Below are positions 16,489-27,035 of a stretch of DNA of 64,000 bases, piece after piece. Made by a program: the position numbers and the translations under genes. The stretch is from contig NZ_JAZHRV010000001.1 in NCBI RefSeq assembly GCF_036924595.1, positions 3,968,001 to 4,032,000 of the forward strand, read 5' to 3'. The notes beneath the pieces are model-generated. The model was not told the origin of the DNA. It saw nothing but the letters and a program-made list of their open reading frames with translations, and searched no databases. This DNA comes from Bradyrhizobium algeriense. Its GTDB lineage: Bacteria; Pseudomonadota; Alphaproteobacteria; Rhizobiales; Xanthobacteraceae. How positions within the stretch are numbered: position 1 is the first letter of the stretch; each line of letters opens with the position of its first letter.

Positions 16489-17118
16489 ATGGACGGCGTT
16501 ACAATCGTTAGGCATCCACTGGTGCAGCACAAGCTGACGCTGCTGCGGCAGAAAGACAGATCAACCAAGTCGTTTCGCGAACTCCTCAAGGAGATCGGGA
16601 TGCTGCTATGTTACGAAGTCACCCGTGACCTGCCGCTGGCCGATATCGAAATCGAAACGCCGCTTGCGCAGATGAAGTCGCCGCAGATCGCGGGCAAGAA
16701 GCTGGTGTTCGCGCCGGTGCTGCGTGCCGGCGTGACCTTCGCGGAAGGCATGCTCGATCTGGTGCCGACCGCGCGGATTGCGCATATCGGCCTTTACCGT
16801 GAGCCGGAAACCTTCACGGCGGTAGAGTATTTCTTCAAGGCGCCGAGCGATCTGCATGAGCGGCTGGTGATCGTGATCTCGCCGGTGCTGGCAACGGCGA
16901 ACTCCGCCGTCGCCGCGGTCGATCGGCTGAAAGAGCGTGGTGCGAACGACATTCGACTGGTCTGCCTGATCGGCGCGCCGGAAGGCGTCGAGCGCATACG
17001 CGGCATTCATCCGGACGTTCCGATCTGGCTTGCGGCGATCGACCAGGGGCTGGACGGCAACGCCTATATCGTGCCGGGTCTCGGCGACGCCGGCGACCGC
17101 GCCTATGGCACAAAGTAG
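16489..17118 (+). CDS. upp: Uracil phosphoribosyltransferase (Urc6-like) with altered PRPP loop
   Basis: The 209-residue protein aligns along its whole length with uracil phosphoribosyltransferases. It has [15 protein letters not shown] (75-89), [10 protein letters not shown] and the uracil-binding C-terminal [16 protein letters not shown]. It should convert uracil plus PRPP to UMP. The PRPP loop, usually DPMLATGGS, reads SPVLATANS (131-139), losing the conserved aspartate and both glycines. This may be a trait of the catabolic branch or indicate changed activity. The start has GAGGT eight bases upstream. It ends 24 bases from the convergent ABC ATPase gene. Confidence 0.88.
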   Translation: MDGVTIVRHPLVQHKLTLLRQKDRSTKSFRELLKEIGMLLCYEVTRDLPLADIEIETPLAQMKSPQIAGKKLVFAPVLRAGVTFAEGMLDLVPTARIAHIGLYREPETFTAVEYFFKAPSDLHERLVIVISPVLATANSAVAAVDRLKERGANDIRLVCLIGAPEGVERIRGIHPDVPIWLAAIDQGLDGNAYIVPGLGDAGDRAYGTK

Positions 17119-17141
17119 GTTGGCGGTGTCACAACACGGGA

Positions 17142-18136
17142 TCAGTGAGCGGAGCCCGGCGCTTCCGGCAACGCCTTGAGATGACACGCCACCGATTGTC
17201 CGCCTTCGACTGAACGAAGCTCCGGCTCTTCCGTCCGGCAGCGATCGAACACGAATGGACACCTGGTGTGGAAGCGGCACCCGCTGGGCGGATTGATCGG
17301 GCTCGGCACGTCGCCCTTCAGGATAATCGGGTTGCGAATGGCCCCGGGCTCCGGCACCGGCACGGCTGACAGCAGCGCCCTGGTATAGGGATGCCTCGAC
17401 GCGGTGAAGATTTGCTGCCTGGGCGCCATCTCGACGATCTTGCCGAGATACATGACAGCAACGCGGTGTGTCATGTGCTCGACGATCGCGAGATCGTGGC
17501 TGATGAAGAGCAGCGCGAGACCGAACTCCCGTTGCAGATCCTGCAGCAGGTTGACGATTTGCGCCTTGACGGAGACGTCTAGCGCCGAGACCGCCTCATC
17601 GCAGACGATCAGTTCGGGTTCCGCGGCAAGCGCCCGGGCGATGCCGATGCGCTGGCGCTGACCGCCCGAGAATTCATGAGGTCGGCGGCCCAGCGCGTCG
17701 CGCGGCAGCCGCACAGTGTCCATCAGCGCCGCAACCTTCGCCTCGAGTTCGGCGGAAGATTTCGCGAGGCCGAAATTGCGGATCGGCTCGGCCAGGATGT
17801 CGCGGACGCGCATGCGCGGGTTGAGGCTGGAGAACGGATCCTGGAACACCACCTGCACGCGGCGGCGCATGCTGCGCAAGCCGCCGGGGGAAAGATCATC
17901 GATCCGCTGGCCATCCAGCACCACCTGCCCGCCGGTGATGTCGAACAGCCGCAGGATGGCCCGGCCGACCGTCGACTTGCCGCAACCGGATTCGCCGACG
18001 AGAGACAGCGTCTCGCCGCGCTCGACCTCGAAGGAAACACCGTCCACGGCATAGACCCAGTTGGACTTGCGGCTGAACAGGCCGCCACGGACCGGAAAAT
18101 GCTTCTTGAGGTCGTTGACCTGGAGCAATGGGGCGC

Positions 18137-18140
<4 letters not shown>
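17142..18140 (-). CDS. Dipeptide-type ABC transporter ATPase, DppF-like
   Basis: The 332-residue ATPase has Walker A GESGCGKS (about 47-54), [14 protein letters not shown] as Q-loop region, signature [15 protein letters not shown], Walker [12 protein letters not shown] and H-loop FISHDL. The C-terminal oligopeptide domain (about 270-320) has the [10 protein letters not shown] cysteine motif. The Walker B region has DEAVSALD rather than DEPTSALD, seen in part of this family. ATG at 18140 overlaps the stop of the DppD-like gene. It closes the minus-strand unit 22614-17142. Confidence 0.92.
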
Positions 18141-19126
<986 letters not shown>

Positions 19127-19130
19127 CGGA

Positions 19131-20054
19131 TCAGAGACTCTTGGCCATTCGCGGATCGAGCGCATCACGTAGGCCGTCGCCGAGCAGGTTGACGGCGAGC
19201 ACAGTGACGGACAGAAACGCGGCGGGAAAGAACACGATGTAAGGCTTGACCTGCCAGAGCGCCCTGCCCTCGGCCATGATGTTGCCCCAGGACGGAATGG
19301 TGGGTGGCGTGCCGGCGCCGATGAAGGAGAGGATCGACTCCACGATCATGGCGCTGGCGCAGATATAGGTTGCCTGGACCAGCATCGGCGCCAGCGTGTT
19401 GGGCAGGATGTGACGCAGGATGACCATCGGCGTTCGCGTGCCCGAGGCCGTGGCGGCATCCACATAGGGCTGCTCGCGCAGCGACAGCACGACACTGCGC
19501 ACCAGCCGCGAGACGCGCGGGACTTCGGCAATCGTGATGGCCAGGATGACGTTGCCGACACTCGCGCGTGTCAGCGCCATCAGTGCGACGGCCAGCAAAA
19601 TCGGCGGGATCGACATCAGCCCGTCCATGAACCGCATCAGGATGCTGTCCGCCCATCGCACGAACCCCGAAACCAGGCCAATAGCGAGACCGGCGAGTGA
19701 GGACAGTATGGCTACCGACAAGCCCACGGTGAGCGACACCCGTGCCCCGTAGAGCACGCGTGAATAGATGTCACGGCCGAGCAGGTCGGTGCCGAACCAG
19801 AAATCCGCGGAAGGCAGGCGCGTGCGCTTGGCGGGCGCGAGCGCGGTCGGGTCGACGGTCCCAAGCCAGGGCGCGAAGATCCCAACCAGGACGAGGCAGA
19901 GCAGCAAGGCGCCGCCGATCGCAACCGTTGGATGACCGCGCAGGAAGCCGAACACACCGCGCCGGATGGCCACCGGCAGCAGCAGGTCCGGCAGTTGCGG
20001 CGCGATGACGAGGCCCGGCGGCACCGGCGCCGTGCTTGACGTGGAGATGCTCAA
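19131..20054 (-). CDS. Dipeptide-type ABC transporter permease, DppC-like (TTG start)
   Basis: This 307-residue permease has [14 protein letters not shown] in the periplasmic loop. Its coupling helix is [21 protein letters not shown] and the end [12 protein letters not shown] is characteristic of DppC. No ATG fits the N-terminus. The best start is TTG at 20054, which overlaps the DppB stop (TTGA) and has GAGG eight bases upstream, so translation is probably coupled. It has six predicted membrane segments, the first around residues 40-60. Confidence 0.9.
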   Translation of the reverse strand: MSISTSSTAPVPPGLVIAPQLPDLLLPVAIRRGVFGFLRGHPTVAIGGALLLCLVLVGIFAPWLGTVDPTALAPAKRTRLPSADFWFGTDLLGRDIYSRVLYGARVSLTVGLSVAILSSLAGLAIGLVSGFVRWADSILMRFMDGLMSIPPILLAVALMALTRASVGNVILAITIAEVPRVSRLVRSVVLSLREQPYVDAATASGTRTPMVILRHILPNTLAPMLVQATYICASAMIVESILSFIGAGTPPTIPSWGNIMAEGRALWQVKPYIVFFPAAFLSVTVLAVNLLGDGLRDALDPRMAKSL

Positions 20055-20992
20055 TAGCGGATCCTCGGATCGACCAGGGTGTAGGTGACGTCGACCATCA
20101 GGTTGACGAGCACATAGAGGAAGCTGAACAGCAGCACGATGCCCTGGATGACCGGATAATCGCGGCGCAGGATCGCGTCGATCGTGAGCCGGCCAAGTCC
20201 CGGAATGGCGAACACGCTTTCGGTCACCACCGCGCCGCCGATCAAGAGAGCGATGCCGATACCGATCACCGTCACGATCGGAACGGCTGCGTTTTTCAGC
20301 GCGTGAACGAACAGGATGTTGCGCTGCCCGAGGCCTTTGGCGCGGGCGGTGCGAACATAATCTTGCTGCAGCACTTCGAGCATGGAGGCGCGGGTAATGC
20401 GCGCGATCAGCGCGATGTAGACGGTGCCGAGGGCCAGGGCGGGAAGAATGAGGTTCTGCAGCCATGGCCAGAAGCCTCTTGCAAGCGGCGTGTAGCCTTG
20501 CACGGGAAGCCATTCGAACTGCAGCGCGAACACATAGGCAAGGACGTATCCGACAACAAAGACCGGAAGCGAGAAGGCGAACACGGCGAATGCCATGATA
20601 GTGCGGTCGATCCAGCTTCCCGCCTTCCACGCCGCCGCCACGCCGAGCGGCACCGCGACAAGGATGGTCAGGACGAGCGTAATCGCCATCAGCGAGAATG
20701 TCGGCTCGATGCGCTGCGCGATCATCGCGGAGACCGGCAGGTTGGTAAAGATCGAGGTGCCGAGATCGCCATGCAGGATATGCCAGAGCCAGGTCCCGAA
20801 CTGGATCAGAAACGGCCGGTCGAGGCCAAGGCCCTGGCGTATGCGCTCAACGTCGGCCGGGCTCGCCTGGTCGCCTGCAATCACCGCGGCCGGATCGCCC
20901 GGCGCGATGTAGAGCAGACTGAAGACGAACAGCGCGACGATCCCCATCACGGGCAAGGTCGAGAGAACGCGCCGAAGGATATACGAGACCAT
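20051..20992 (-). CDS. Dipeptide-type ABC transporter permease, DppB-like
   Basis: The 313-residue inner-membrane protein starts with MVSYILRRVLSTLP and YIAPGDPAAVIAG, the DppB hallmark. It has the coupling segment TARAKGLGQRNILFVHALKN and ends TLVDPRIRY. It forms the channel with the DppC-like product. The binding-protein gene ends 17 bases upstream. Confidence 0.92.
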   Translation of the reverse strand: MVSYILRRVLSTLPVMGIVALFVFSLLYIAPGDPAAVIAGDQASPADVERIRQGLGLDRPFLIQFGTWLWHILHGDLGTSIFTNLPVSAMIAQRIEPTFSLMAITLVLTILVAVPLGVAAAWKAGSWIDRTIMAFAVFAFSLPVFVVGYVLAYVFALQFEWLPVQGYTPLARGFWPWLQNLILPALALGTVYIALIARITRASMLEVLQQDYVRTARAKGLGQRNILFVHALKNAAVPIVTVIGIGIALLIGGAVVTESVFAIPGLGRLTIDAILRRDYPVIQGIVLLFSFLYVLVNLMVDVTYTLVDPRIRY

Positions 20993-21009
20993 GTGGGTTT
21001 ACTGCGCCG

Positions 21010-22614
21010 TCATGCGGTCTTCGACACGCCCCAGAAGAAGGGCAGCGGCCCCTTGGCGATACCGGAGACGTCCTTGCGCCACGCCGTGTAGCTCAGGAAG
21101 AAGCCGGTCGGCGCATAGACCACGTCCTCCATCGCCGCCTTGTTGAGGCGCTTGACCGCAGCCTTCTCCTCATCGAGATTTTTGGCATCGAACCATGCCG
21201 TGACTTCCTTTTCCACGGCCGCGCTAGTGGGCCAGCCAAACCACGCCTTGTCGCCAGTGCCACGTACAGCGTTGTAGACGGCCGGATTGACGCAGTCCGC
21301 GCCGGCGTGCCAGGTATGAAACATCCCCCAGCCGCCTTGGCCCGGCGGCGTTTTCTGGGCGCGGCGGGAACCGACCGTACCCCAATCGGTCGCGACGAAA
21401 TCGACATTCATGCCCATCTGCTTGAGCAGATCGGCGGTGACATCGCCTTGCGCCTTGGTGATCGGTTGATCCTGCGCCACCACGCAGGTGACCGGCTGGC
21501 CTGAATAGCCGCTCTCGGCCAGCAGCTTCTTTGCCATTGCGAGATCGCGCTTGCCTTTCAGGATCTCGCCGCCCTCTTCCGTGTAGAGCGGCGTATCCGG
21601 CGTGAAGAAGCCCGGCAACGGCTTCCAAAGCGCGGTATCGTCGCCGACCAGCGCGCGCATGTAGTCTTCCTGGCTCAGCGCCGCGAGCACGGCACGTCGC
21701 ACCTTCACATCGTTGAAGGGCGGATGCAGGTGGTTCATCCGGAATGAGCCGATGTTGCCGAGGGGATCGGCGATGTCGACGTTGATGTTGCGGTTCTTCT
21801 TGAGCGACGGCACGAGATCGGTGATGGGGCTCTCCCACCAATCGACCTCGCCGTTCTGAAGTGCTGCCGCCGCCGTGGCGGCATCCGGGATCACCACCCA
21901 TTCGATGCGGTCAACCAGCATCTGCTTGCCGCCGGCGAGCCAGGACGTCTTCTCCTGCCGCGGCGTGTAATCGGCAAACTTCTCGAACACCGCCTTGGCG
22001 CCAGGCACCCATTCGCCCTTTGCGAATTTCATGGGGCCTGAGCCGATATATTCGGGGATCTGCTTGAACGGGTCGGTCTGGGCGATACGCTCCGGCATGA
22101 TGAACGCGCAGGGCGTGCTGTTCTTGCCCAATGCCAGCAGCATCTTCGGATACGGCGCCTTCAGCGCCCATTTGAAGGTTCGGTCATCAACGGCGGTCAG
22201 CTCGTTCTGGATCGCCTTGAGCATCAGGCCCATCGGATCGCGCGCCGACCAGCGCGCGAGACTCGCCACCACATCCTTGCTCAGCACCGGTTCGCCGTCG
22301 TGAAATTTCAACCCCGGCCGGAGCCGAAAAGTCCAGACCAGCCCGTCATCGGACACCTCCTCGGACTCGACCATCTGGCGCTGCGGCTGCAGCGTGGCGT
22401 CGAGGCCGTAGAGGGTGTCCCACACCAGCGCGGCGGCGTTGCGCACGACATACTGGGTCCCCCAGATCGGATCGAAATTCGCGAGATTGGCCTGCGGCAC
22501 AAAGCGCAAGGTGCGCGCCGCAGCGCCTTGGGAATGCGCCGGCATCGAAAGGCCGCCCGTCGCCGCCAAGCTTCCTACCCCGGCCAATCCCTTCAACACA
22601 GTTCTGCGATCCAT
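21010..22614 (-). CDS. ABC transporter solute-binding protein, family 5 (twin-arginine signal)
   Basis: The 534-residue protein starts MDRRTVLKGLAGVGSL, a twin-arginine-type signal, with likely processing after PAHSQG. Family-5 features include FRLRPGLKFHDGEPV, GSGPMKFAKGEW, NDVKVRRAVLAAL and MAKKLLAESGYSG. The start at 22614 has GGGAGAG close upstream; a longer frame from 22656 is less likely. It heads the complete importer 22614-17142 and has a sigma-54 promoter about 120 bases upstream. It resembles the orphan binding proteins at 25421-27004 and 34848-36410 in motif layout. Confidence 0.92.
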   Translation of the reverse strand: MDRRTVLKGLAGVGSLAATGGLSMPAHSQGAAARTLRFVPQANLANFDPIWGTQYVVRNAAALVWDTLYGLDATLQPQRQMVESEEVSDDGLVWTFRLRPGLKFHDGEPVLSKDVVASLARWSARDPMGLMLKAIQNELTAVDDRTFKWALKAPYPKMLLALGKNSTPCAFIMPERIAQTDPFKQIPEYIGSGPMKFAKGEWVPGAKAVFEKFADYTPRQEKTSWLAGGKQMLVDRIEWVVIPDAATAAAALQNGEVDWWESPITDLVPSLKKNRNINVDIADPLGNIGSFRMNHLHPPFNDVKVRRAVLAALSQEDYMRALVGDDTALWKPLPGFFTPDTPLYTEEGGEILKGKRDLAMAKKLLAESGYSGQPVTCVVAQDQPITKAQGDVTADLLKQMGMNVDFVATDWGTVGSRRAQKTPPGQGGWGMFHTWHAGADCVNPAVYNAVRGTGDKAWFGWPTSAAVEKEVTAWFDAKNLDEEKAAVKRLNKAAMEDVVYAPTGFFLSYTAWRKDVSGIAKGPLPFFWGVSKTA

Positions 22615-22732
22615 AGGGCTCTCCCAGTCTCGGGTTGTCATGGCAGTTCCGGCCAATTCAGTGGCCGAAGGTTCGACGCCGCACGAGGTGAAACGGGCCA
22701 GTCAAACCGATGCCAATCAGTCTCCTTTTGCT

Positions 22733-22748
22733 TGCAAGCGGTATGCCA
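22733..22748 (-). promoter_or_regulatory. Sigma-54 (-24/-12) promoter for the ABC operon at 22614
   Basis: Minus-strand TGGCATACCGCTTGCA has two mismatches to the RpoN consensus and perfect GG-N10-GC spacing. The predicted start is near 22722, leaving about 107 bases before the ATG. The ten-base palindrome GCTTGCAAGC (22730-22739) overlaps its -12 part; a CTTGCAAGCG copy recurs upstream at 22800-22809. Confidence 0.55.
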
Positions 22749-22844
22749 GCACGGCCAGCTCACGCGCCCGCCGACTTCCGGCCGACCACACGAGAAGCCC
22801 TTGCAAGCGATCACATTTTCGCGCGGTGATATCCATTTGCGGTT

Positions 22845-24014
22845 CTAACCTGCGAGTTGCTTGAACTTCGGCGATTGCTTCGGGTGCCACCAACGGCCGG
22901 CAATGACGACGCCTTCGGACACAATCTTGCGGTCGCCGATCAGTTGCTCGCCGACGGCGTCGACATAGTCGAACCGGCCTTGCTCGACCGAGATGAGGGT
23001 GGCGTCTCCCGCGCTTCCCGGCTTGAGGCTGCCGAGTTCGGGACGCCGCAGCGCCATCGCCGCGTTGACCGTCGAAGCCGCGACCACATCAGGGAGCGGC
23101 ATACCCATGCAGAGGAACTTGGACATGGTTGTCACCTGATCAAAGGCCGGCCCGTCGATGCACAGGGCATGGACGTCAGAGGAAATCGTGTCTGGATAGA
23201 AGCCGTTGGCAAGCATCGCGCGTGCAGTCTTGAAGGCGAATGAGCCTTTACCGTGGCCGATGTCGAACAGCACGCCGCGTTCGCGCGCCTCCAGCACCAC
23301 CCTCTTCACCGTGCCCTGGGCTGTGGCGGGCGTATTGGGAAACGGCCGGAACGCGTGCGTGAGAACGTCGCCTGGACGCAGCCGGGCAAGCACCTCCTCA
23401 TAGCTCGGCGGCGGGTGATCGATATGCGCCATCAGCGGCATGCCGACCTCTTCAGCGACCTCAAGCGCAATTTCGAGCGGCACGATCCCCGAGGTGCCCG
23501 AAGCATGGAGCCCTACCCGCACCTTGATGCCGACGATGAGGTCGCGGTTGGCCTCTGCCACCTTGACGGCGTCGATCGGGTTCATCAGCCGCATCTCCTC
23601 GCTCTCGCCGACCATGACCCGGTGCGAGAAGCCGTAGATGCCGGCGTGGGAGACGTGCAGATAGGCCAGAATGCGGACCTGGCTCGGCTCGATGACGTGC
23701 TTGCGGAAGCCGGCGAAATTACCGGGGCCGGCGCTGCCGGTGTCGACTGCCGTAGTAACGCCGGAGGTACGGCAGAACTCCTCGGCGTCGATGCCGAGCG
23801 AGGTGCCGCCCCAATAGACGTGGGTGTGCAGATCGATCAAACCGGGGGTGACGATGTAGTCAGATACGTCCCGCACATCGGTTCCGGGACCGGCCTTGAG
23901 CTCGCTTCCGACCATGGCCACTTTGCCACCCGCGAAGGCGACATCCGTCACCGCGTCGAGCTTCTGGGAGGGGTCGATCACGCGGCCACCGCGCAGGATC
24001 AAATCGATGGGCAT
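22845..24014 (-). CDS. Amidohydrolase/deacetylase-family metallohydrolase
   Basis: The 389-residue enzyme has DLHTHVYWGG (about 60-69) with the HxH metal pair and a candidate bridging lysine in IVGIKVRVGLHASG (about 157-170). Further metal ligands lie in MAHIDHPPPS, and an Asp in ISSDVHALC. This fits the COG3964-type amidohydrolases, whose characterised members act on N-acyl or cyclic compounds. AGGAG lies eight bases ahead of the ATG at 24014. The fragment at 1-200 looks like a relative. It is followed by the ABC importer and preceded, 36 bases away, by another amidohydrolase, so it probably hydrolyses an imported amide. Confidence 0.85.
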   Translation of the reverse strand: MPIDLILRGGRVIDPSQKLDAVTDVAFAGGKVAMVGSELKAGPGTDVRDVSDYIVTPGLIDLHTHVYWGGTSLGIDAEEFCRTSGVTTAVDTGSAGPGNFAGFRKHVIEPSQVRILAYLHVSHAGIYGFSHRVMVGESEEMRLMNPIDAVKVAEANRDLIVGIKVRVGLHASGTSGIVPLEIALEVAEEVGMPLMAHIDHPPPSYEEVLARLRPGDVLTHAFRPFPNTPATAQGTVKRVVLEARERGVLFDIGHGKGSFAFKTARAMLANGFYPDTISSDVHALCIDGPAFDQVTTMSKFLCMGMPLPDVVAASTVNAAMALRRPELGSLKPGSAGDATLISVEQGRFDYVDAVGEQLIGDRKIVSEGVVIAGRWWHPKQSPKFKQLAG

Positions 24015-24050
24015 TGCAATCTCCTGACGGTGCGTGTGCCGACCAGCCGT

Positions 24051-25424
24051 TCAGCCATTGAAGGCCGCCTGGGCTTCCGGCAGATCCCAGATCTTGCCGA
24101 TCGCCGCTGACGCGGCCGAAATCATCGCGGCTTCGTCGCCGTGAATGTACCGGCCCGCATCGATCAGTACACGCCCGTCAACGATGACCTGATCGATGTT
24201 GGCGCGGTTCCCGAGCGCGACGAGCCCGCGCCGTGGGTCGAACAGCGGCTGTAAATGGGGATGGGTCAGGTCGACCACGGTGAGGTCGGCGGTTGCGCCC
24301 GGCGTGATCGTCCCGAGATCCGGCCGCTTGATGACCGCCGCCGCGGTTGCGGTGACCGACTCGATCAGGTCAGGTGCGTTGGCGACATCTGCACGAGCGG
24401 ACGCAATCTTCGAGATCATCGACGCGGCGTTGAGTTCGCCGAGCAAGTCCATGTTGTAGCCGTCGGTTCCGACCACCGTCCGGACGCCATGCTCCGCGAA
24501 CCGGCTGAACGCCGCGGTAACGCCCGAGCGCGCAAACACGCGCGGGCAGTTCAGCACCGTGGCGCCCTTCGCCGCCATCAGCTTCAAATCGCCATCGGTG
24601 CTCGCGATGCAGTGCGCCGCCATAAGATCCGGCGCCAGAAGGCCAAGCCAGTCGAGATATTCAGCCGGCGTGCGACCGCCGTGACGGCTTCCGATTGTCG
24701 CGACTTCAGCCTGGCTTTGCGCGAGATGGGTGGTGATGGGAATGTCGAGTTCGCGCGCGCGGGCGGCACACGCCCGCAGCAGATCCGGACCACAGGTGTC
24801 GGTCGCGTGCGGGCTCATCGCAAGGCTAATACGGCCGTCGCCGCGTCCATTCCAGCGATCGTACAGCGCGTTCCAGGTGTCCATATCGGCCTGGCCGTCA
24901 TCGCCCGCGTAATGCACCACGCCGTCCGGACCTGCCTTGGCATCCGAGGTCGAAAACAAATACGGCGCGCCGTAGAAGCGGATTCCCATTTCCTCGGCGG
25001 CGTCGAACATCTCCGGAATGGTATTGCGGAACGGCTCCATCACAGTGGTGGCGCCGCCCTTCAACAATTGCAGAATGCCGAGCCGCGCGATCGCGAGCCG
25101 CTCCGACGGCGACAACAGGTCCGCACCGCGCTTGGTCAGCGGCAGCAACACCGTATAGACGATGCTCTGGTTGTTCCGCCGACCATTGCCGTCCTCAGTG
25201 TGTGTCCGGGCGACGGCTTCGCTGAAGCAGTGGTTGTGCAGGTTCATGAGGCCGGGCAGCACGAAGCGGCCCGGTTTGTCGAACACCTCGGTGGCGGACG
25301 GCCGCTCGCGCGTGACGGCGGCGATCCTTTTTCCTTCCAGTAACACCCAGTGATCGCGCAGCACCTCCTGCACGCCATCCCTGCGCGACAACACATAGCT
25401 GCCGAAGATCGCGATCGTACTCAT
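24051..25424 (-). CDS. Amidohydrolase, chlorohydrolase/cytosine-deaminase type (COG0402)
   Basis: The 457-residue enzyme has the mononuclear metal set of the ATZ/TRZ group. NLHNHCFSEA (about 64-73) supplies HxH. THLAQSQAE supplies the next His and Glu-type region. MAAHCIAS supplies a further His and VVGTDGYN the Asp. Such enzymes deaminate or dechlorinate heterocycles such as cytosine, guanine, triazines and methylthioadenosine. Its N-terminal beta strand (AIFGSYVLSRRDG) is typical. ATG at 25424 overlaps the stop of the binding-protein gene, so uptake and deamination are probably coupled. The substrate is likely a nitrogen heterocycle. Confidence 0.85.
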   Translation of the reverse strand: MSTIAIFGSYVLSRRDGVQEVLRDHWVLLEGKRIAAVTRERPSATEVFDKPGRFVLPGLMNLHNHCFSEAVARTHTEDGNGRRNNQSIVYTVLLPLTKRGADLLSPSERLAIARLGILQLLKGGATTVMEPFRNTIPEMFDAAEEMGIRFYGAPYLFSTSDAKAGPDGVVHYAGDDGQADMDTWNALYDRWNGRGDGRISLAMSPHATDTCGPDLLRACAARARELDIPITTHLAQSQAEVATIGSRHGGRTPAEYLDWLGLLAPDLMAAHCIASTDGDLKLMAAKGATVLNCPRVFARSGVTAAFSRFAEHGVRTVVGTDGYNMDLLGELNAASMISKIASARADVANAPDLIESVTATAAAVIKRPDLGTITPGATADLTVVDLTHPHLQPLFDPRRGLVALGNRANIDQVIVDGRVLIDAGRYIHGDEAAMISAASAAIGKIWDLPEAQAAFNG

Positions 25425-27004
25425 GCCGGTTTCACATTCCAGAATACGGCCGTACCGTCGAGGATGCCGGTGATGTTCGAGCGGTAGGCGGTCGGTTGTT
25501 TGTACTGACCGCTCGGGAAGTAGGGAACCTCCTCGAACGATAGTGCCTGGATATCGCGGCAGATCCGCTGCTGCTCGGCAAGGCTGGCGGCGGCGAGCCA
25601 CTGGCTTCGCAGTGCCCCCATCTTCTCGCTCTTGTACCAGCCGGCCGTCTTGCTGTCGCCGCGCAGATTCGAATTGCCGGCCGGGGTCAGCCAATCGATG
25701 CCTTGCCAGTTGCCAACGCCGGCGCTCCAGCCGCCCTGCGCGATGGGATCCTTTTTCAGCTGCCGCTGCAATACCACGCCGAAATCCAGCCCGGCATATT
25801 CGACATTCATGCCGGCCTGCTGCAGCATGTCGGCTGCGATGTCGCCGAGCGGTTTTTGCGCAAGCGAGTTGGTGGGGACGAGGAGCACCACCTTCTCGCC
25901 ATTGTAACCAGCCGCTTTCAGGTCGGCCTTGACCTTCGCCATGTCGCGCGGCCCGCGGAACACATCGAGGCCGACATCGCTCGCCATCGGCGTACCCGGC
26001 GCAAAGAAGCCGATCGGTGAGGATTGGTAAGCAGGATCGTCGCCTGCAACCGCCGTCATGAAGGCGGACTGGTCGATCGCGCCCAGCAGCGCCCTGCGGA
26101 TGGCGGGATTGTCGAACGGCGGCTGCAGATGGTTCACGCGCAGCATGCAGGTGTACCCCCGCGGATCGAGAATCCGGGTGGTGATGCCACCGGTCCGTTT
26201 CAGCACCGGCAACAGGTCATGCGGCGTTGTCTCCTGCCAATCCTGCTCGCGCGTTTGCAGCGCTGCCACCCCCGTCGCGGCATCCGGCATCGTCGTCCAG
26301 ACCACGCGGTCGTAATGAACGATCTTGGGACCGGCAGTCCAATCGGGCTTGCCGTCCTGACGGGGCTGATAGCGATCGAAACGGGCGTATACGTTGCGCG
26401 CGCCCTGCACGCGCTCATCCGCCACAAAGCGGAAGGGACCGCTGCCCACGACCTCGCCCAGCGGTTTGAACGGATCCTGGCTCGCCAGCCGCTCCGGCAT
26501 CATGAACGGCGCCTGGATCGCGGCCTTGCCGAGCGCCGCAGGCAACAGAGGGAAAGGCCTGCTCAGCCGAAAGCGGATGGTGCGGTCATCAGGCGCCGAC
26601 AGTTCGTCGGTTGCGGCCATCAGCTCGGCGCCGAAGCCGTCGCGGGCCGCCCATCGGCGAATGCTCGCGACGCAATCGCGCGCCAGCACGCGCTCGCCGT
26701 CATGCCATAGCAGGCCGTCGCGCAGCGTCAGGTCCCACTGCCGCTCGTCGTTGGAAACGACATGCCCGGACACCATCTGAGGCGAAACCTCGAGCGCCGA
26801 ATTCATGCCATAGAGCGTATCGTAGACCATGAATCCGTGGTTTCGGGAAACCTGCGCCGTGGAGTAGATCGGATCGATGAAAGTCAGGTCGATCACCGGA
26901 ATAAAGCGCAGCGTGGTCTGCGACTGCGCCCGCAGGATCCCTGGCAGCGACAACGCCGGCGCCGTGGCGGCGGCCTTTAGCAGTGAACGACGGGAAACGA
27001 GCAT
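25421..27004 (-). CDS. Orphan ABC solute-binding protein, family 5 (twin-arginine signal)
   Basis: The 527-residue protein begins MLVSRRSLLKAAATAPALS, a twin-arginine signal with probable cleavage after ILRAQ. Family-5 landmarks are LTLRDGLLWHDGERV, GSGPFRFVADERVQG, DNPAIRRALLGAIDQ and KVKADLKAAGYNG. No permease or ATPase genes accompany it, so it may feed the importer at 17142-20992. It shares an overlap with the deaminase gene downstream and is preceded by the NodB-fold hydrolase gene. Confidence 0.9.
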   Translation of the reverse strand: MLVSRRSLLKAAATAPALSLPGILRAQSQTTLRFIPVIDLTFIDPIYSTAQVSRNHGFMVYDTLYGMNSALEVSPQMVSGHVVSNDERQWDLTLRDGLLWHDGERVLARDCVASIRRWAARDGFGAELMAATDELSAPDDRTIRFRLSRPFPLLPAALGKAAIQAPFMMPERLASQDPFKPLGEVVGSGPFRFVADERVQGARNVYARFDRYQPRQDGKPDWTAGPKIVHYDRVVWTTMPDAATGVAALQTREQDWQETTPHDLLPVLKRTGGITTRILDPRGYTCMLRVNHLQPPFDNPAIRRALLGAIDQSAFMTAVAGDDPAYQSSPIGFFAPGTPMASDVGLDVFRGPRDMAKVKADLKAAGYNGEKVVLLVPTNSLAQKPLGDIAADMLQQAGMNVEYAGLDFGVVLQRQLKKDPIAQGGWSAGVGNWQGIDWLTPAGNSNLRGDSKTAGWYKSEKMGALRSQWLAAASLAEQQRICRDIQALSFEEVPYFPSGQYKQPTAYRSNITGILDGTAVFWNVKPA

Positions 27005-27035
27005 CGAGGATTCCAATATTTGATCAGCGCGGTTC

